This document shows, in pieces, positions 1 to 7,927 of a DNA stretch of 64,000 nucleotides. The notes under the pieces are model-generated. The model did no database searches. It worked only from the letters and a program-made list of their open reading frames with translations, and was not told the DNA's origin. The position numbers were made by a program, and so were the translations under genes. The stretch is from Clostridium sp. D33t1_170424_F3 (GTDB taxonomy: Bacteria; Bacillota; Clostridia; Oscillospirales; Acutalibacteraceae): NCBI RefSeq assembly GCF_015667585.1, contig NZ_JADPEG010000004.1:140217-204216 (forward strand), written 5' to 3'. Positions within the stretch are counted from its first letter, which is position 1. Each line of letters starts with the position of its first letter.

Positions 1-312
1 TGCGATGCCGCGGCGTTTCTGGGTACAATAGGCGTCCTGAACAATGTGCGTCATACGAGTAACGATTTGAACGACTTAAAGCGGTGGGCGGGCGCAGCAT
101 ATACCGGTGAAGCGAACTATGTGATGAAACAGGCCGTGAGCGACCGTTACATTGTTACGGCAAACGGAACAGCTTCTCTGGAATTTGCAAGAGAAGTGCT
201 GCTGACTTTGCAGGCGGCGCCGGAAAATAAAATAACAGAATGGTATCGCTTCCATAAGCTTGGCTGTTATGAAGCGGCGATGCCAAAGGATGCAACCAGC
301 TGGAATGACTGA
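1..312 (+). CDS. DJ-1/PfpI family protein (YdeA-like), C-terminal part
   Basis: The reading frame is open from the first base of the window, so this is the 3' part of a gene that starts outside it; a GTG at 46 is very unlikely to be the real start. The visible 103 residues begin CDAAAFLG, which fits the nucleophile-elbow cysteine of the DJ-1/PfpI glutamine-amidotransferase-like fold (usually ICGA). They continue with the family landmarks VRHTSND, YTGEANY, AVSDRYIVTANGTASLEFA and WYRFHKLG. Members are cytoplasmic and act in stress or glyoxal detoxification, or have no proven substrate. The next gene is a PNPOx-like flavin protein 84 bases downstream. Family assignment is fairly sure; function is not. 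Confidence 0.8.
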   Translation, partial: CDAAAFLGTIGVLNNVRHTSNDLNDLKRWAGAAYTGEANYVMKQAVSDRYIVTANGTASLEFAREVLLTLQAAPENKITEWYRFHKLGCYEAAMPKDATSWND

Positions 313-395
313 GCGTTCAGGATGGCGGAAGAGATTTACATGCAGGATCGGAGCCTTTGGCGGACAGATTAAAAATTAAAAGGAGGAACAGGTAA

Positions 396-827
396 ATGAT
401 GCGTGACGCGGATAAAACCATAGGCAATTTGATTGACAAACAAGGCGTTTCCTTTATCGCTTCCATTTCAGAGGATGGCTTTCCCAATATGAAAGCAATG
501 CTTCCGCCCCGTAAGCGAGTTGGCATCAGGGAATTTTATTTTACGACCAATACATCGTCCATGCGGGTGGTGCAATATCGCAAAAATCCCAATGCAAGTA
601 TTTACTTTTGCGATAAACGTTTCTTCAGAGGCGTTATGCTGATCGGACATATGGAGGTATTAGAGGATCCTGCCAGCAAGGAAATGATTTGGCAGGAAGG
701 CGACACCCTGTACTATCCAGAAGGAGTAACCGACCCGGATTATTGTGTGCTGAAATTTGTTGCACACAGCGGACGCTATTATGCAAACTTTCATTCGGAA
801 ACGTTTGAGATAAATGAAAAGCAGTAA
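396..827 (+). CDS. PNPOx-like flavin-binding protein (general stress protein 26 type)
   Basis: A 143-residue single-domain protein of the pyridoxamine 5'-phosphate oxidase-like split-barrel superfamily. It shows the early strand SFIASISEDGFPNMKAML, the FYFTTNTSS strand, YRKNPNASIYFCD and a late FHSETFEI. Members bind FMN, F420 or heme and are usually small cytoplasmic reductases or stress proteins; true PdxH function is not implied. The start ATG follows an AAGGAGGAAC ribosome binding site at 380-390. It lies between a DJ-1/PfpI gene and a DUF3781 gene, so this may be a small stress operon. Confidence 0.85.
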   Translation: MMRDADKTIGNLIDKQGVSFIASISEDGFPNMKAMLPPRKRVGIREFYFTTNTSSMRVVQYRKNPNASIYFCDKRFFRGVMLIGHMEVLEDPASKEMIWQEGDTLYYPEGVTDPDYCVLKFVAHSGRYYANFHSETFEINEKQ

Positions 828-878
828 TTTCCAGTCGTTTTTGACGGATACTATGCAGACAGCAGGTGTTCTTATAAA

Positions 879-1130
879 ATGAGTAAACATGATGAATTGC
901 TGAAAAATGTGGATCGATTACACACGACAGAATTAGGCGCCGTGCGAATCAAACGGAATCTCTCTTTGGATACAGAGGACGTGATCGGATGGTGCAAAGC
1001 GAAAACCGGTTCTGCCGGTGCCGTTGTGGAAAGAAGAGGGAAAAACTGGTATGTATATGCGGATGGATGTATCATAACAATCAATGCGTACAGTTATACC
1101 GTTATTACGGCCCACAAGGAAAAACGATAA
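879..1130 (+). CDS. DUF3781 family protein
   Basis: An 83-residue protein matching DUF3781 from memory: LHTTELGAVRIKRNL near the N-terminus, a DVIGWCKAK segment, and a C-terminal GKNWYVYADGCIITINAYSYTVITAH. The family is common as a single small cytoplasmic protein in Firmicutes and has no known function. There is no strong ribosome binding site just upstream of the ATG, so translation may be coupled to the gene ending at 827. The next gene begins 25 bases after the stop. Confidence 0.75.
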   Translation: MSKHDELLKNVDRLHTTELGAVRIKRNLSLDTEDVIGWCKAKTGSAGAVVERRGKNWYVYADGCIITINAYSYTVITAHKEKR

Positions 1131-1155
1131 ATTGAAAATATCAGGAGGAGTATCA

Positions 1156-1629
1156 ATGAGTGAGAAATATACGTTTCATGATTTTTTAGATGCCGTCGAT
1201 GTTGAAAATCAGGAGTTTGTGCGTGCTCTGCATGATGAATTGACGGAACTCGGCTGTAAAATAGAGGTAAAGCTCGCCAAGAGCGGCTATGTCGTATCCT
1301 ATAGCTTGAATAAAAAGACCATTGCCAACTATGTGTTCCGCAAGAAGGGACTGATCGCCCGTATCTATGCAAACCATATTGTACAGTATATGGAGGTGTT
1401 AGATACGCTGCCCGAAGAGATGGTGCGGGCCATTCGAGAAGCGCCCGTCTGCAAGCGGTTGATTGACCCGTCCACCTGCAACCAGAGGTGCTCTATGGGC
1501 TATGATTTCATCTTAAAGGGCGAGCGTATGCAAAAGTGCCGCAATGGTGCATTTATGTTTTTAGTCAGCAAAGAAAGCAAACCTTTTATAAAAGCCCTGT
1601 TATTGAATGAGGCAAAAGCATCGGCCTGA
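1156..1629 (+). CDS. Unknown protein with conserved-looking cysteines
   Basis: A 157-residue protein I do not recognise. The start at 1156 is chosen over an upstream in-frame start at 1084 because TCAGGAGGAG at 1141-1150 is well placed for it and because 1084 lies inside the preceding gene. The N-terminal half looks like a small alpha/beta fold (FLDAVDVENQEFVRALHDEL). The C-terminal half carries cysteines in CNQRCSMGYDF and QKCRNG, which could bind metal. There is no signal peptide or membrane segment. It ends shortly before a terminator, so it is probably the last gene of the small operon from the window edge. Confidence 0.65.
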   Translation: MSEKYTFHDFLDAVDVENQEFVRALHDELTELGCKIEVKLAKSGYVVSYSLNKKTIANYVFRKKGLIARIYANHIVQYMEVLDTLPEEMVRAIREAPVCKRLIDPSTCNQRCSMGYDFILKGERMQKCRNGAFMFLVSKESKPFIKALLLNEAKASA

Positions 1630-1747
1630 GAAGTGTATAAAAGGTCCAGAGAGGTTGACTGAATGAGCAATCTCAGCAGATAAAAGCCTATGGAACCTTC
1701 CATAATAACTGCAACATAAATAATATAGGAAACGCTGATACGAGTTT

Positions 1748-1796
1748 GCGGCGGTGAGGTAAGACCTTTTGGGTTTTATCTCGCCGCCGCTTTTTT
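1748..1796 (+). terminator. Intrinsic terminator after the stress-gene cluster
   Basis: A stem of about 18 pairs (arms 1748-1766 and 1771-1790, core GCGGCGG/CCGCCGC, tolerating G-U pairs) is followed by TTTTTT at 1791-1796. It closes the plus-strand cluster before the convergent minus-strand ABC operon. The rest of 1630-1865 shows nothing else. Confidence 0.8.
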
Positions 1797-1865
1797 ATAA
1801 AACAATGTCTGCTGTCACCTGACAAAGGCAGACGGCACCGGTAAAACATGACGAAGCATTGCTTC

Positions 1866-2552
1866 TTAAATGATGCAGCCGTCTTGTACGGTGATCGTTC
1901 GGCTGCTGCATGCAGCAGCTTCCGGGGAGTGCGTCACCATGATAATGGTCTGTCCGCTGTTCTGGTTGATCTCCTGCAGCAGGCTCATAATTTCCGCCCC
2001 GGTTTTGCTGTCCAGGTTGCCGGTCGGTTCGTCTGCAAATAAAATTTCAGGGTTTCCGATTAAAGCACGGGCGATGGCCACGCGTTGCTGCTGCCCGCCC
2101 GATAATTCGCGGGGCGTATGGGTTCGCCGGTTGGACAAACCAACTATTTCCAAAATGTGATGAAGCTGTTTTTTGCAGCTTCCCATGTTTTTACCGTCCA
2201 GAAGCAGCGGAAGCATCACATTTTCTTCCACATTCAGGTTGGGAATCAGGTTATAAAACTGAAATACAAACCCGATTTTCTGCCTCCTGAGCCGGCTCAT
2301 TTTTTCATCCCCCAAACGGGAAATATCTGTACCGTTCAGCAGGACTTGCCCGCTGGTTGGTATGTCCAATCCTCCAAGGATGTAAAGCAGCGTGCTTTTC
2401 CCGGAGCCGGACGGTCCCATGATAGATACAAATTCGCCCTGCGCCACTTGCAGCGACAGGTCTTTCAATACCTTTGTCGTAGTGTCGCCAATCCGAAAGT
2501 TCTTCACAATATGTTTTCCCTCAACGGCTATTTTGCCAACGCTCTGTTTCAT
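1866..2552 (-). CDS. ABC transporter ATP-binding protein (MacB/LolD type)
   Basis: This is the ATPase of an export-type or signalling ABC complex. Seen: Walker A GPSGSGKST (about residues 46-54), signature LSGGQQQRVAIARAL, Walker B ILFADEPTGNLDS and a switch histidine in MVTHSPEA. About 228 residues, normal for the LolD/MacB/BceA class. I place the start at the ATG at 2552 with GGAG 8 bases upstream; a TTG at 2582 would overlap the permease stop and add ten residues. It is the last gene of the minus-strand operon (regulator, kinase, FMN-binding protein, permease, ATPase). The partner permease is immediately upstream. Substrate unknown. Confidence 0.92.
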   Translation of the reverse strand: MKQSVGKIAVEGKHIVKNFRIGDTTTKVLKDLSLQVAQGEFVSIMGPSGSGKSTLLYILGGLDIPTSGQVLLNGTDISRLGDEKMSRLRRQKIGFVFQFYNLIPNLNVEENVMLPLLLDGKNMGSCKKQLHHILEIVGLSNRRTHTPRELSGGQQQRVAIARALIGNPEILFADEPTGNLDSKTGAEIMSLLQEINQNSGQTIIMVTHSPEAAACSSRTITVQDGCII

Positions 2553-2574
2553 TTGAAATCTCCAATCCTGTTGT

Positions 2575-5049
2575 TTACTCAAATTTGATCTCCTCTACCA
2601 GCTTCATGTTCCGGCCTTTGACAACTGGGACAATGGAACCGAGCAGGGTTACTGCGATGCCCATACCGCCGGCGGTCAGGAAGGCCATGGCGTCTAATTC
2701 CGGGACCATTGAAATCTTGGGGCCTGCTACAAGAAAAATCGTTTGAATCTCCATGTAAGAGACAAAGATTGCCGTAATGGCGCCGATGAGTCCGGAGGAA
2801 AAGCCCTCAACCAGCGTCATTTTTGTGTTTTGGCGGTTGCTGAGTCCCACAGATTTATACATGGCAGTGCTGCGTCTTTTTTGTATGCAGTTAATCAGCA
2901 GGTTGTTGATTACGCCCACGGCTGCCAATAGAAGGATCAGATAGGTCAGGCTGTGCATCGGCTGCAAAAAGGCGCCCACGGTAACAAGTGCGTCGTTGTT
3001 AAACTCCTCTACAGTCCGGCTCCAGTTCGGTGTTTCACCAAAAAGATCGCGGATCTGCACCATGACGGCGTCCGGGTCCGCCGCGGTATAAGCAAGGAAC
3101 TCATAGGCGGAAGCGCCAAAGTCAGACGCTGTAAAAGAGGAAGAAATGACAGCCTCAACGTCTGTGGCGCGTGACTTAAAGCAGCCGACTATCAGATAGT
3201 CGTTTTGCGTAACGCCGTTGGAAAGGGACAGGGTATCTCCAACGGAAGAGCCAATCCGTTTCATACAGTCTTCACTTAACAGGACAGTCCTCTCTGTGGC
3301 AAAGGCAGGAACCGCTTGTTCGATCATTCCTTTTTCCGTTTCATGCAGCGCAAACATGGAACGGTACCAGTCCAGATGATCGGTTCCCTCCAAACGGCTC
3401 AATGTCGTGCCGTTTGCCTGTATCCGGTTTTTAAATACATGGAGAGGCAGCACCTTTTCGACGCCCTCCATATTTTTTACCTGTTCTACAAAGTTCGGTT
3501 CCATTTTTCCATCTGCAAATCCCTGCAGCTCTGCGCCTTTGAATACGTCGCTCACATAGGTTGTCACAAAGCTGCCCACAGTGGTAATTGCAATGACGGC
3601 AGAGATGCTGATAAAAAGCAGGGTGATATTCTGCTGCACGTTTTTGTTGTCCCGCATATTCCGGGCGGCAAGCCGTCCCTCGTTTCCCCAAAATATCCCG
3701 TAAAGGCGTTCCAGCCCCATGGAAAGCAGATTGGTCAACAGGGGAATTATCAAAATGGTTGCAGCGATCAATCCCAGCAGAGAGAACCCTCCTGCCAGGT
3801 ACAGCATATTCCCGGTAACCAATTTGGGAAGCACAACGGAGGCAGCAAACAACGCTGTGCCCAAAACCACGATGAACCACCGGGAATCATGCGTTTCTTC
3901 TACCGTTCCGAATACCACGTCCTTGATTGGCAGACAACTTGCCCGGTGTACCGGGAACCACGCGGAAAACAGCGATACGGTAACCGCGACGGCAAAAGAA
4001 AAAAGAATGCTGTATGGAGAAATCACAACTGGAATTTCAATTCCCTGTGTCAGGGATTGTCCCATCCCCTGTAAGATTAGTTTTAAGGCCAAAATGCCCG
4101 CAGGGATTCCAATCAGCCCGCCCATGCAGCCGTACAGGGCGCTTTCAAGAAGGAGAATGCGGGTTACGGCTGTTTGCGTCGCGCCTACACTGCGAAATGT
4201 ACCGATTATCGGAAGACGGTCTAAGGTGATTACTTTGTAGCTGCTGTAAATGATGAAGATACTCATAGTCAGGGCGAAGAAGCTGATCAGAAAGAAGGGC
4301 ATGGATTTTTGCCTTGCATCCGCTGCAATCTGCGCTTCGTTTACCACTTCAGATACCCTGTAAATTCCATCAGGCAATGCAGCCGATAATTCTTCTTTTA
4401 ATTCACTTGTAGTAATGCCATCGGCAGGTTCAATCAGGATTTTACTGTATCCGTCCGTCTGACGGAGCAGCCCGGCCAGCGTGGAAGGGGGCAGCAGGGC
4501 GTTTGCGCCTCTTGTATGCCGTAAGAAAACCGTATCATAGGCGGCAATCGCCGCTACCTGCAGACGGATGGGATTTCCACCGATTTGCAGGGTAATGGTG
4601 TCGCCTGCGTTTATATCGTATTTTGCAGTGAATCGGTCCGGTAAAATGACTTGATCTCCGGAAAAATTGTCCAGCATTCCGCCGTCAATCAGCCTGGGTG
4701 GATTGATCTGTTGGAGCTGTGCGAAATCTGCCGCAATCAGGTCAAGGCTCTCGTAGTAACCGTTTTCGTGGTAAAGAGCGGTCCCCTCCAAAATACCAAC
4801 GCTTGTTTTGATGGAAGACAGGTTAGGGAGTATATCCATATGGATGCCGCCTTTTGCCGCCGTTACAGAAAGCGTTGCGCTTCCAGCCATACCGCGGGCC
4901 ATTTTCCGCTGGGCGCTTTCATAAGACGCGCTGATGGAAAAAGATACGAATAGCAGTGTGGTGGAAAGCAAAATGGACAGCAGCATAACGGCTGTGCGTG
5001 TTTTGCGTTCTTTTACATTTGTTAAAATGTACTTCAGGATAATTTTCAT
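2575..5049 (-). CDS. ABC transporter permease, two FtsX/MacB-type domains
   Basis: An 824-residue integral membrane protein. A first helix (about 18-40, LLSILLSTTLLFVSFSISAS) is followed by a large extracellular region, then helix clusters near 250-370 and 390-465. A second unit starts around residue 480 (ISISAVIAITTVGSF), with another extracellular part and three C-terminal helices from about 700 (LTYLILLLAAVGVINNLLINC). This double FtsX arrangement is typical of long MacB-like permeases that move lipids or peptides or act mechanically at the cell surface. Its gene lies between an FMN-binding protein and the ATPase. Substrate cannot be read from sequence. Confidence 0.88.
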   Translation of the reverse strand: MKIILKYILTNVKERKTRTAVMLLSILLSTTLLFVSFSISASYESAQRKMARGMAGSATLSVTAAKGGIHMDILPNLSSIKTSVGILEGTALYHENGYYESLDLIAADFAQLQQINPPRLIDGGMLDNFSGDQVILPDRFTAKYDINAGDTITLQIGGNPIRLQVAAIAAYDTVFLRHTRGANALLPPSTLAGLLRQTDGYSKILIEPADGITTSELKEELSAALPDGIYRVSEVVNEAQIAADARQKSMPFFLISFFALTMSIFIIYSSYKVITLDRLPIIGTFRSVGATQTAVTRILLLESALYGCMGGLIGIPAGILALKLILQGMGQSLTQGIEIPVVISPYSILFSFAVAVTVSLFSAWFPVHRASCLPIKDVVFGTVEETHDSRWFIVVLGTALFAASVVLPKLVTGNMLYLAGGFSLLGLIAATILIIPLLTNLLSMGLERLYGIFWGNEGRLAARNMRDNKNVQQNITLLFISISAVIAITTVGSFVTTYVSDVFKGAELQGFADGKMEPNFVEQVKNMEGVEKVLPLHVFKNRIQANGTTLSRLEGTDHLDWYRSMFALHETEKGMIEQAVPAFATERTVLLSEDCMKRIGSSVGDTLSLSNGVTQNDYLIVGCFKSRATDVEAVISSSFTASDFGASAYEFLAYTAADPDAVMVQIRDLFGETPNWSRTVEEFNNDALVTVGAFLQPMHSLTYLILLLAAVGVINNLLINCIQKRRSTAMYKSVGLSNRQNTKMTLVEGFSSGLIGAITAIFVSYMEIQTIFLVAGPKISMVPELDAMAFLTAGGMGIAVTLLGSIVPVVKGRNMKLVEEIKFE

Positions 5050-5064
5050 AATGCTACCTGCTTT

Positions 5065-5469
5065 CTATTTAGACGTAGACGGCGTTTCTGCGTGAACCAA
5101 TGCGTTTTCAATTGCTTTTAAAACGGTGTCGCTGGTGAGCGTTGCCCCGGTTATGGCGTCAACCTCCAATGACTGTTCGGAGCACACAGCCCTTGCGGTC
5201 CGTTCCGCCTGCTCCATATAAGAGGCTTTGTGCTCCACAATCTCAATATCGGCCATTTTATGGTCTTGTACCCGCACCTTGACAACGGCAAAAAGAACCT
5301 TGTTTTGACAGACGCCGATATAATCCCCGTCCTGAATCGCAGAGAGATCGATCGCACCGATTTCCAATCTCTGCGGGCGCAGCAGGAGCGCCGTAATAGC
5401 GAACCCCGCGCACAAGGCGACGGTCGCGGTTAGCAGATACAACCGCATCTGTTTCCATTTCCCTTTCAC
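5065..5469 (-). CDS. Secreted or membrane-anchored FMN-binding domain protein
   Basis: About 134 residues. One N-terminal membrane helix (LYLLTATVALCAGFAITALLL) is followed by an extracytoplasmic FMN-binding domain. The motif DAITGATLTS fits the site where the flavin transferase ApbE attaches FMN to the last threonine (consensus D-x-x-S/T-G-A-T). Such domains carry electrons outside the membrane, for example in RnfG and NqrC. The GTG start at 5469 is chosen because AAGGGGGTGG lies just upstream; an in-frame start 13 codons earlier has no such site. The gene sits between a histidine kinase and an ABC permease, an unusual place for an electron carrier. No ApbE gene is visible in the window. Confidence 0.82.
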   Translation of the reverse strand: MKGKWKQMRLYLLTATVALCAGFAITALLLRPQRLEIGAIDLSAIQDGDYIGVCQNKVLFAVVKVRVQDHKMADIEIVEHKASYMEQAERTARAVCSEQSLEVDAITGATLTSDTVLKAIENALVHAETPSTSK

Positions 5470-5492
5470 GAATCCACCCCCTTTGCAAATAA

Positions 5493-5538
5493 AAAGGTTG
5501 GTAAACAATCACTGTAATCAGGATAGTTTACCAACCTT
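5493..5538 (-). promoter_or_regulatory. 13-bp inverted repeat followed by a T run, ahead of the FMN-binding gene
   Basis: AAGGTTGGTAAAC and its exact reverse complement are separated by 20 bases. Read on the minus strand the hairpin is followed by T residues and then by the ribosome binding site of the FMN-binding gene. It could be an attenuator between the regulator/kinase genes and the transporter genes, or a dimeric operator. Which of the two cannot be decided by eye. Confidence 0.55.
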
Positions 5539-5572
5539 AATGTCATCTTCAGAGAACCTTAATTAACCTTAA
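5534..5572 (-). promoter_or_regulatory. Three ACCTTAA direct repeats, likely response-regulator box
   Basis: ACCTTAA (TTAAGGT on the minus strand) occurs at 5534, 5556 and 5566, so the copies are 22 and 10 bases apart and fall on one face of the helix. OmpR/PhoB-class regulators bind such phased direct repeats. The site lies at the 3' end of the kinase gene and upstream of the FMN-binding/ABC genes, a sensible place for the adjacent response regulator to activate them. This is inference from spacing. Confidence 0.45.
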
Positions 5573-6980
5573 CGCCAGGAAATAAAATTTGGAAGGAGGT
5601 GCCGACGCCGGGAATACTGGAACCCGAAATGGTACCGCCGTGGCGTTCAATAATGCTTTTGGCGATCGCCAGCCCCAGACCGGACCCTTCCGGCTTTTTT
5701 TCGGTGCTGGTACCGCGATAATATCGGTCAAAGAGATGTGCCGTTTCTTCCGCCGTCATGCCGTTCCCGTTGTCTGCCAGATCGATTCGGACCGTTTCGC
5801 CAGAACCTGAAACCCGCAGGGTGACCTCCGTGTCCGCCCTGCCATGTACAAAAGAGTTGATGACCAGATTGCGGAAGGCCCGCGTGAAAAGCGTTTGGTC
5901 AAATGTAAGGTCAATGCGTTCTGCGTTGCTCTCAAAATGAATGATCCGATTTTCATAATCCGGGGTGTTCAAAAGGTCAATGACCAGTTCTCTTAAGAAG
6001 CGGACGATATTTTGCTCTTTTTCCTTCATGGGAAGCATGCCGTTTTCCAATTGATAGGTTAATTTTAAATCGTCAATCAGCGTTTCCATGTATGCCGCAT
6101 TTTTCAGCAGGATACCGGCATAGCGTTTGCATTGCGTTTCATTGTTACTGATGTCTTCCAGCAACAGTTCCGCGTAGCCCTTGATGGGGGAAAGCGGTGT
6201 TTTTAAGTCGTGGGTAATGTTGGCGATCCATTCCTCCCGCATTTTTTCTGTCTGCGTTTGCAGCTGGTCGCTGGCCCTGATTTCCGCGTCCAACGCGTTC
6301 AAACTGTCGTACAGGTCGCGGAAGGCGCTGTGGTCATGGACAGGAAGATAGCTTCTGGAAGAGAGGTCCCGAATGGACGTTGTCAGCTGTTTCATGGCTT
6401 TTGTGGTCCAAAGTCCATATAAAACGCCGGAAATCATAGCAACCAGAAAAAGGACGCCTAAAACAAAAAGCACAATGGTTTTTCCGCCTGTAAATCTTTC
6501 TCCATTCAAGTACATGGTGACTTTCAAAATTTTTACAGGGAAGTACAGGATATACGCATAGTCCTTTTCTTCGTTGGAGACTGTTCCAACGAAGGCGGTA
6601 ACCGGTCTGTCTTTTGCCTGCCCCGTTTGATAAAGGTGCAGCAGATCTGCGGTGGAATAGGCATCCATCGCCTGCTGAGGCTTTTGGTAATGATATACGT
6701 CCTTGCCAGACGAATCCAGTATCTGCAGTCCTATATGATTGTCATGCAGCAGCGCAATACCTGCCTGCTTAATCTGTGGTGCGTTGTCAATAAAAAGTAT
6801 TTGTTCCCTGAAATCCTCTGTAAAGGTCTTCGGCCAGTCGCTTCTTTTCATGGAGCCGTCCGGCTGCTGAACGGTAATCAACAGGAAGCTGAGACAGGCC
6901 ACTGCCAGAATTGTGCCGAACAGAGACAAAAAGAAAAGCAGATAAATATGTAATACTGTACGGTAACCGGATTTTTTCAT
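5559..6980 (-). CDS. Membrane sensor histidine kinase
   Basis: A 473-residue kinase. Helix 1 at about 12-36, extracellular sensor to about 165, helix 2 at 167-190, HAMP-like linker to 245, HisKA with phosphate-accepting His near 257 (NITHDLKTPLSPIKGY), then HATPase_c with an N box (FRNLVINSFVHG), G1 (DNGNGM) and G2 (GSGLGLAIAKSI). All core residues are present, so it should be active. Its ATG overlaps the stop of the response regulator gene in TAAATG, so the two are translationally coupled. The signal is unknown; the downstream ABC genes suggest sensing of an envelope stress or toxic compound. Confidence 0.93.
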   Translation of the reverse strand: MKKSGYRTVLHIYLLFFLSLFGTILAVACLSFLLITVQQPDGSMKRSDWPKTFTEDFREQILFIDNAPQIKQAGIALLHDNHIGLQILDSSGKDVYHYQKPQQAMDAYSTADLLHLYQTGQAKDRPVTAFVGTVSNEEKDYAYILYFPVKILKVTMYLNGERFTGGKTIVLFVLGVLFLVAMISGVLYGLWTTKAMKQLTTSIRDLSSRSYLPVHDHSAFRDLYDSLNALDAEIRASDQLQTQTEKMREEWIANITHDLKTPLSPIKGYAELLLEDISNNETQCKRYAGILLKNAAYMETLIDDLKLTYQLENGMLPMKEKEQNIVRFLRELVIDLLNTPDYENRIIHFESNAERIDLTFDQTLFTRAFRNLVINSFVHGRADTEVTLRVSGSGETVRIDLADNGNGMTAEETAHLFDRYYRGTSTEKKPEGSGLGLAIAKSIIERHGGTISGSSIPGVGTSFQILFPGVKVN

Positions 6981-7685
6981 TTAGTCAGTCCTTCTCTTGA
7001 GCTTATAGCCAAGGCCTTTCACCGTAATCAGCTGCTGCGGATGGGAGGGGAACTCTTCTATCTTTTCCCGTAAATGCCGGATATGCACCATGATGGTGTT
7101 GTCACAGATGCTGCTGTACTCACCCCACACCTGCTCATAGAGCCGCTCTTTGCTGATGATTTTTTCTGCGTTTTCCATCAGATAGGTGAGCAGGAAAAAT
7201 TCGCGACCGGTGAGGCTGATTTCTTTTCCCGATTTGTAGGCACGGCAGCTTTCTTTGTCAATCGAAAGCGGGCCGACGGTCAGGCGGGGATTCTCATCTA
7301 AGGATGAAGTCGCCTGATATTGCTGACGGCGAAGCTGGGCCTTCACACGGAACACGACTTCACGCGGGCTGAACGGCTTAGTAATGTAGTCGTCTCCGCC
7401 GCAGGAAAGTCCGAGGATTTTATCGATATCATCGTTTTTCGAGGATAGAAACAGGATCGAGCAGAAGGAAAATTCGCGTATTTTTTTACAAACCTCAAGC
7501 CCGTCAAGGTCGGGAAGCATGATATCCAGCACTACAACGTCGGGGGAACATTCCCGGCAGGCTTTGATTGCCGCCGCCCCGGTAGTTGCTTTTTGAATAT
7601 TTTGAAATCCTTCCTGGCGCAAAATTTCTTCCATCAAGTCCACGATGTCTCTTTCATCATCTACCAGCAGAATTTTATGATCCAT
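6981..7685 (-). CDS. OmpR/PhoB-family response regulator
   Basis: About 234 residues: receiver domain with acidic pocket DDE at 9-11, phosphorylated Asp54 (VVVLDIMLPDLDG), Thr/Ser region and Lys in YITKPFSP, followed by a winged-helix DNA-binding domain (LTGREFFLLTYLM, IMVHIRHLREKI). The ATG at 7685 is preferred over a GTG three codons upstream because GGGTGA then serves as ribosome binding site. First gene of the minus-strand operon under the promoter at 7744-7772. It probably controls the FMN-binding and ABC genes through the ACCTTAA repeats. Confidence 0.94.
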   Translation of the reverse strand: MDHKILLVDDERDIVDLMEEILRQEGFQNIQKATTGAAAIKACRECSPDVVVLDIMLPDLDGLEVCKKIREFSFCSILFLSSKNDDIDKILGLSCGGDDYITKPFSPREVVFRVKAQLRRQQYQATSSLDENPRLTVGPLSIDKESCRAYKSGKEISLTGREFFLLTYLMENAEKIISKERLYEQVWGEYSSICDNTIMVHIRHLREKIEEFPSHPQQLITVKGLGYKLKRRTD

Positions 7686-7743
7686 AAACGTCACCCGCTT
7701 TCTGTGTTTTACCTGCCAGAGCTTTTGTGCTTCCGCCAGCTAC

Positions 7744-7772
7744 ATTATAATTGTGCGGTCCAAACAATGCAA
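7744..7772 (-). promoter_or_regulatory. SigA-type promoter of the regulator/kinase/ABC operon
   Basis: On the minus strand TTGCAT, 17 bases, then TATAAT. The predicted start of transcription is about 50 bases before the response regulator gene. Confidence 0.6.
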
Positions 7773-7880
7773 GCAATGGGGAAGTTTCTGAAAGGATAAG
7801 GGAAGAACCCATGGCGGTTCCAAACCGTCTGCTAGAATTTACCGCTATCATTTTCAATGGATTTATATTAAGATTAAATT

Positions 7881-7896
7881 GTTACAAACTTGTAAC
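7881..7896. promoter_or_regulatory. Perfect 16-bp palindrome before the CAP-domain gene
   Basis: GTTACAAACTTGTAAC is fully self-complementary and lies 31 bases upstream of the CAP gene start, in AT-rich intergenic DNA. The size and symmetry suit a dimeric repressor or activator site. No obvious regulator gene is adjacent apart from the two-component system. Confidence 0.4.
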
Positions 7897-7927
7897 CAAT
7901 ACGTTGAATCGATAGGAGGTAAAAATT

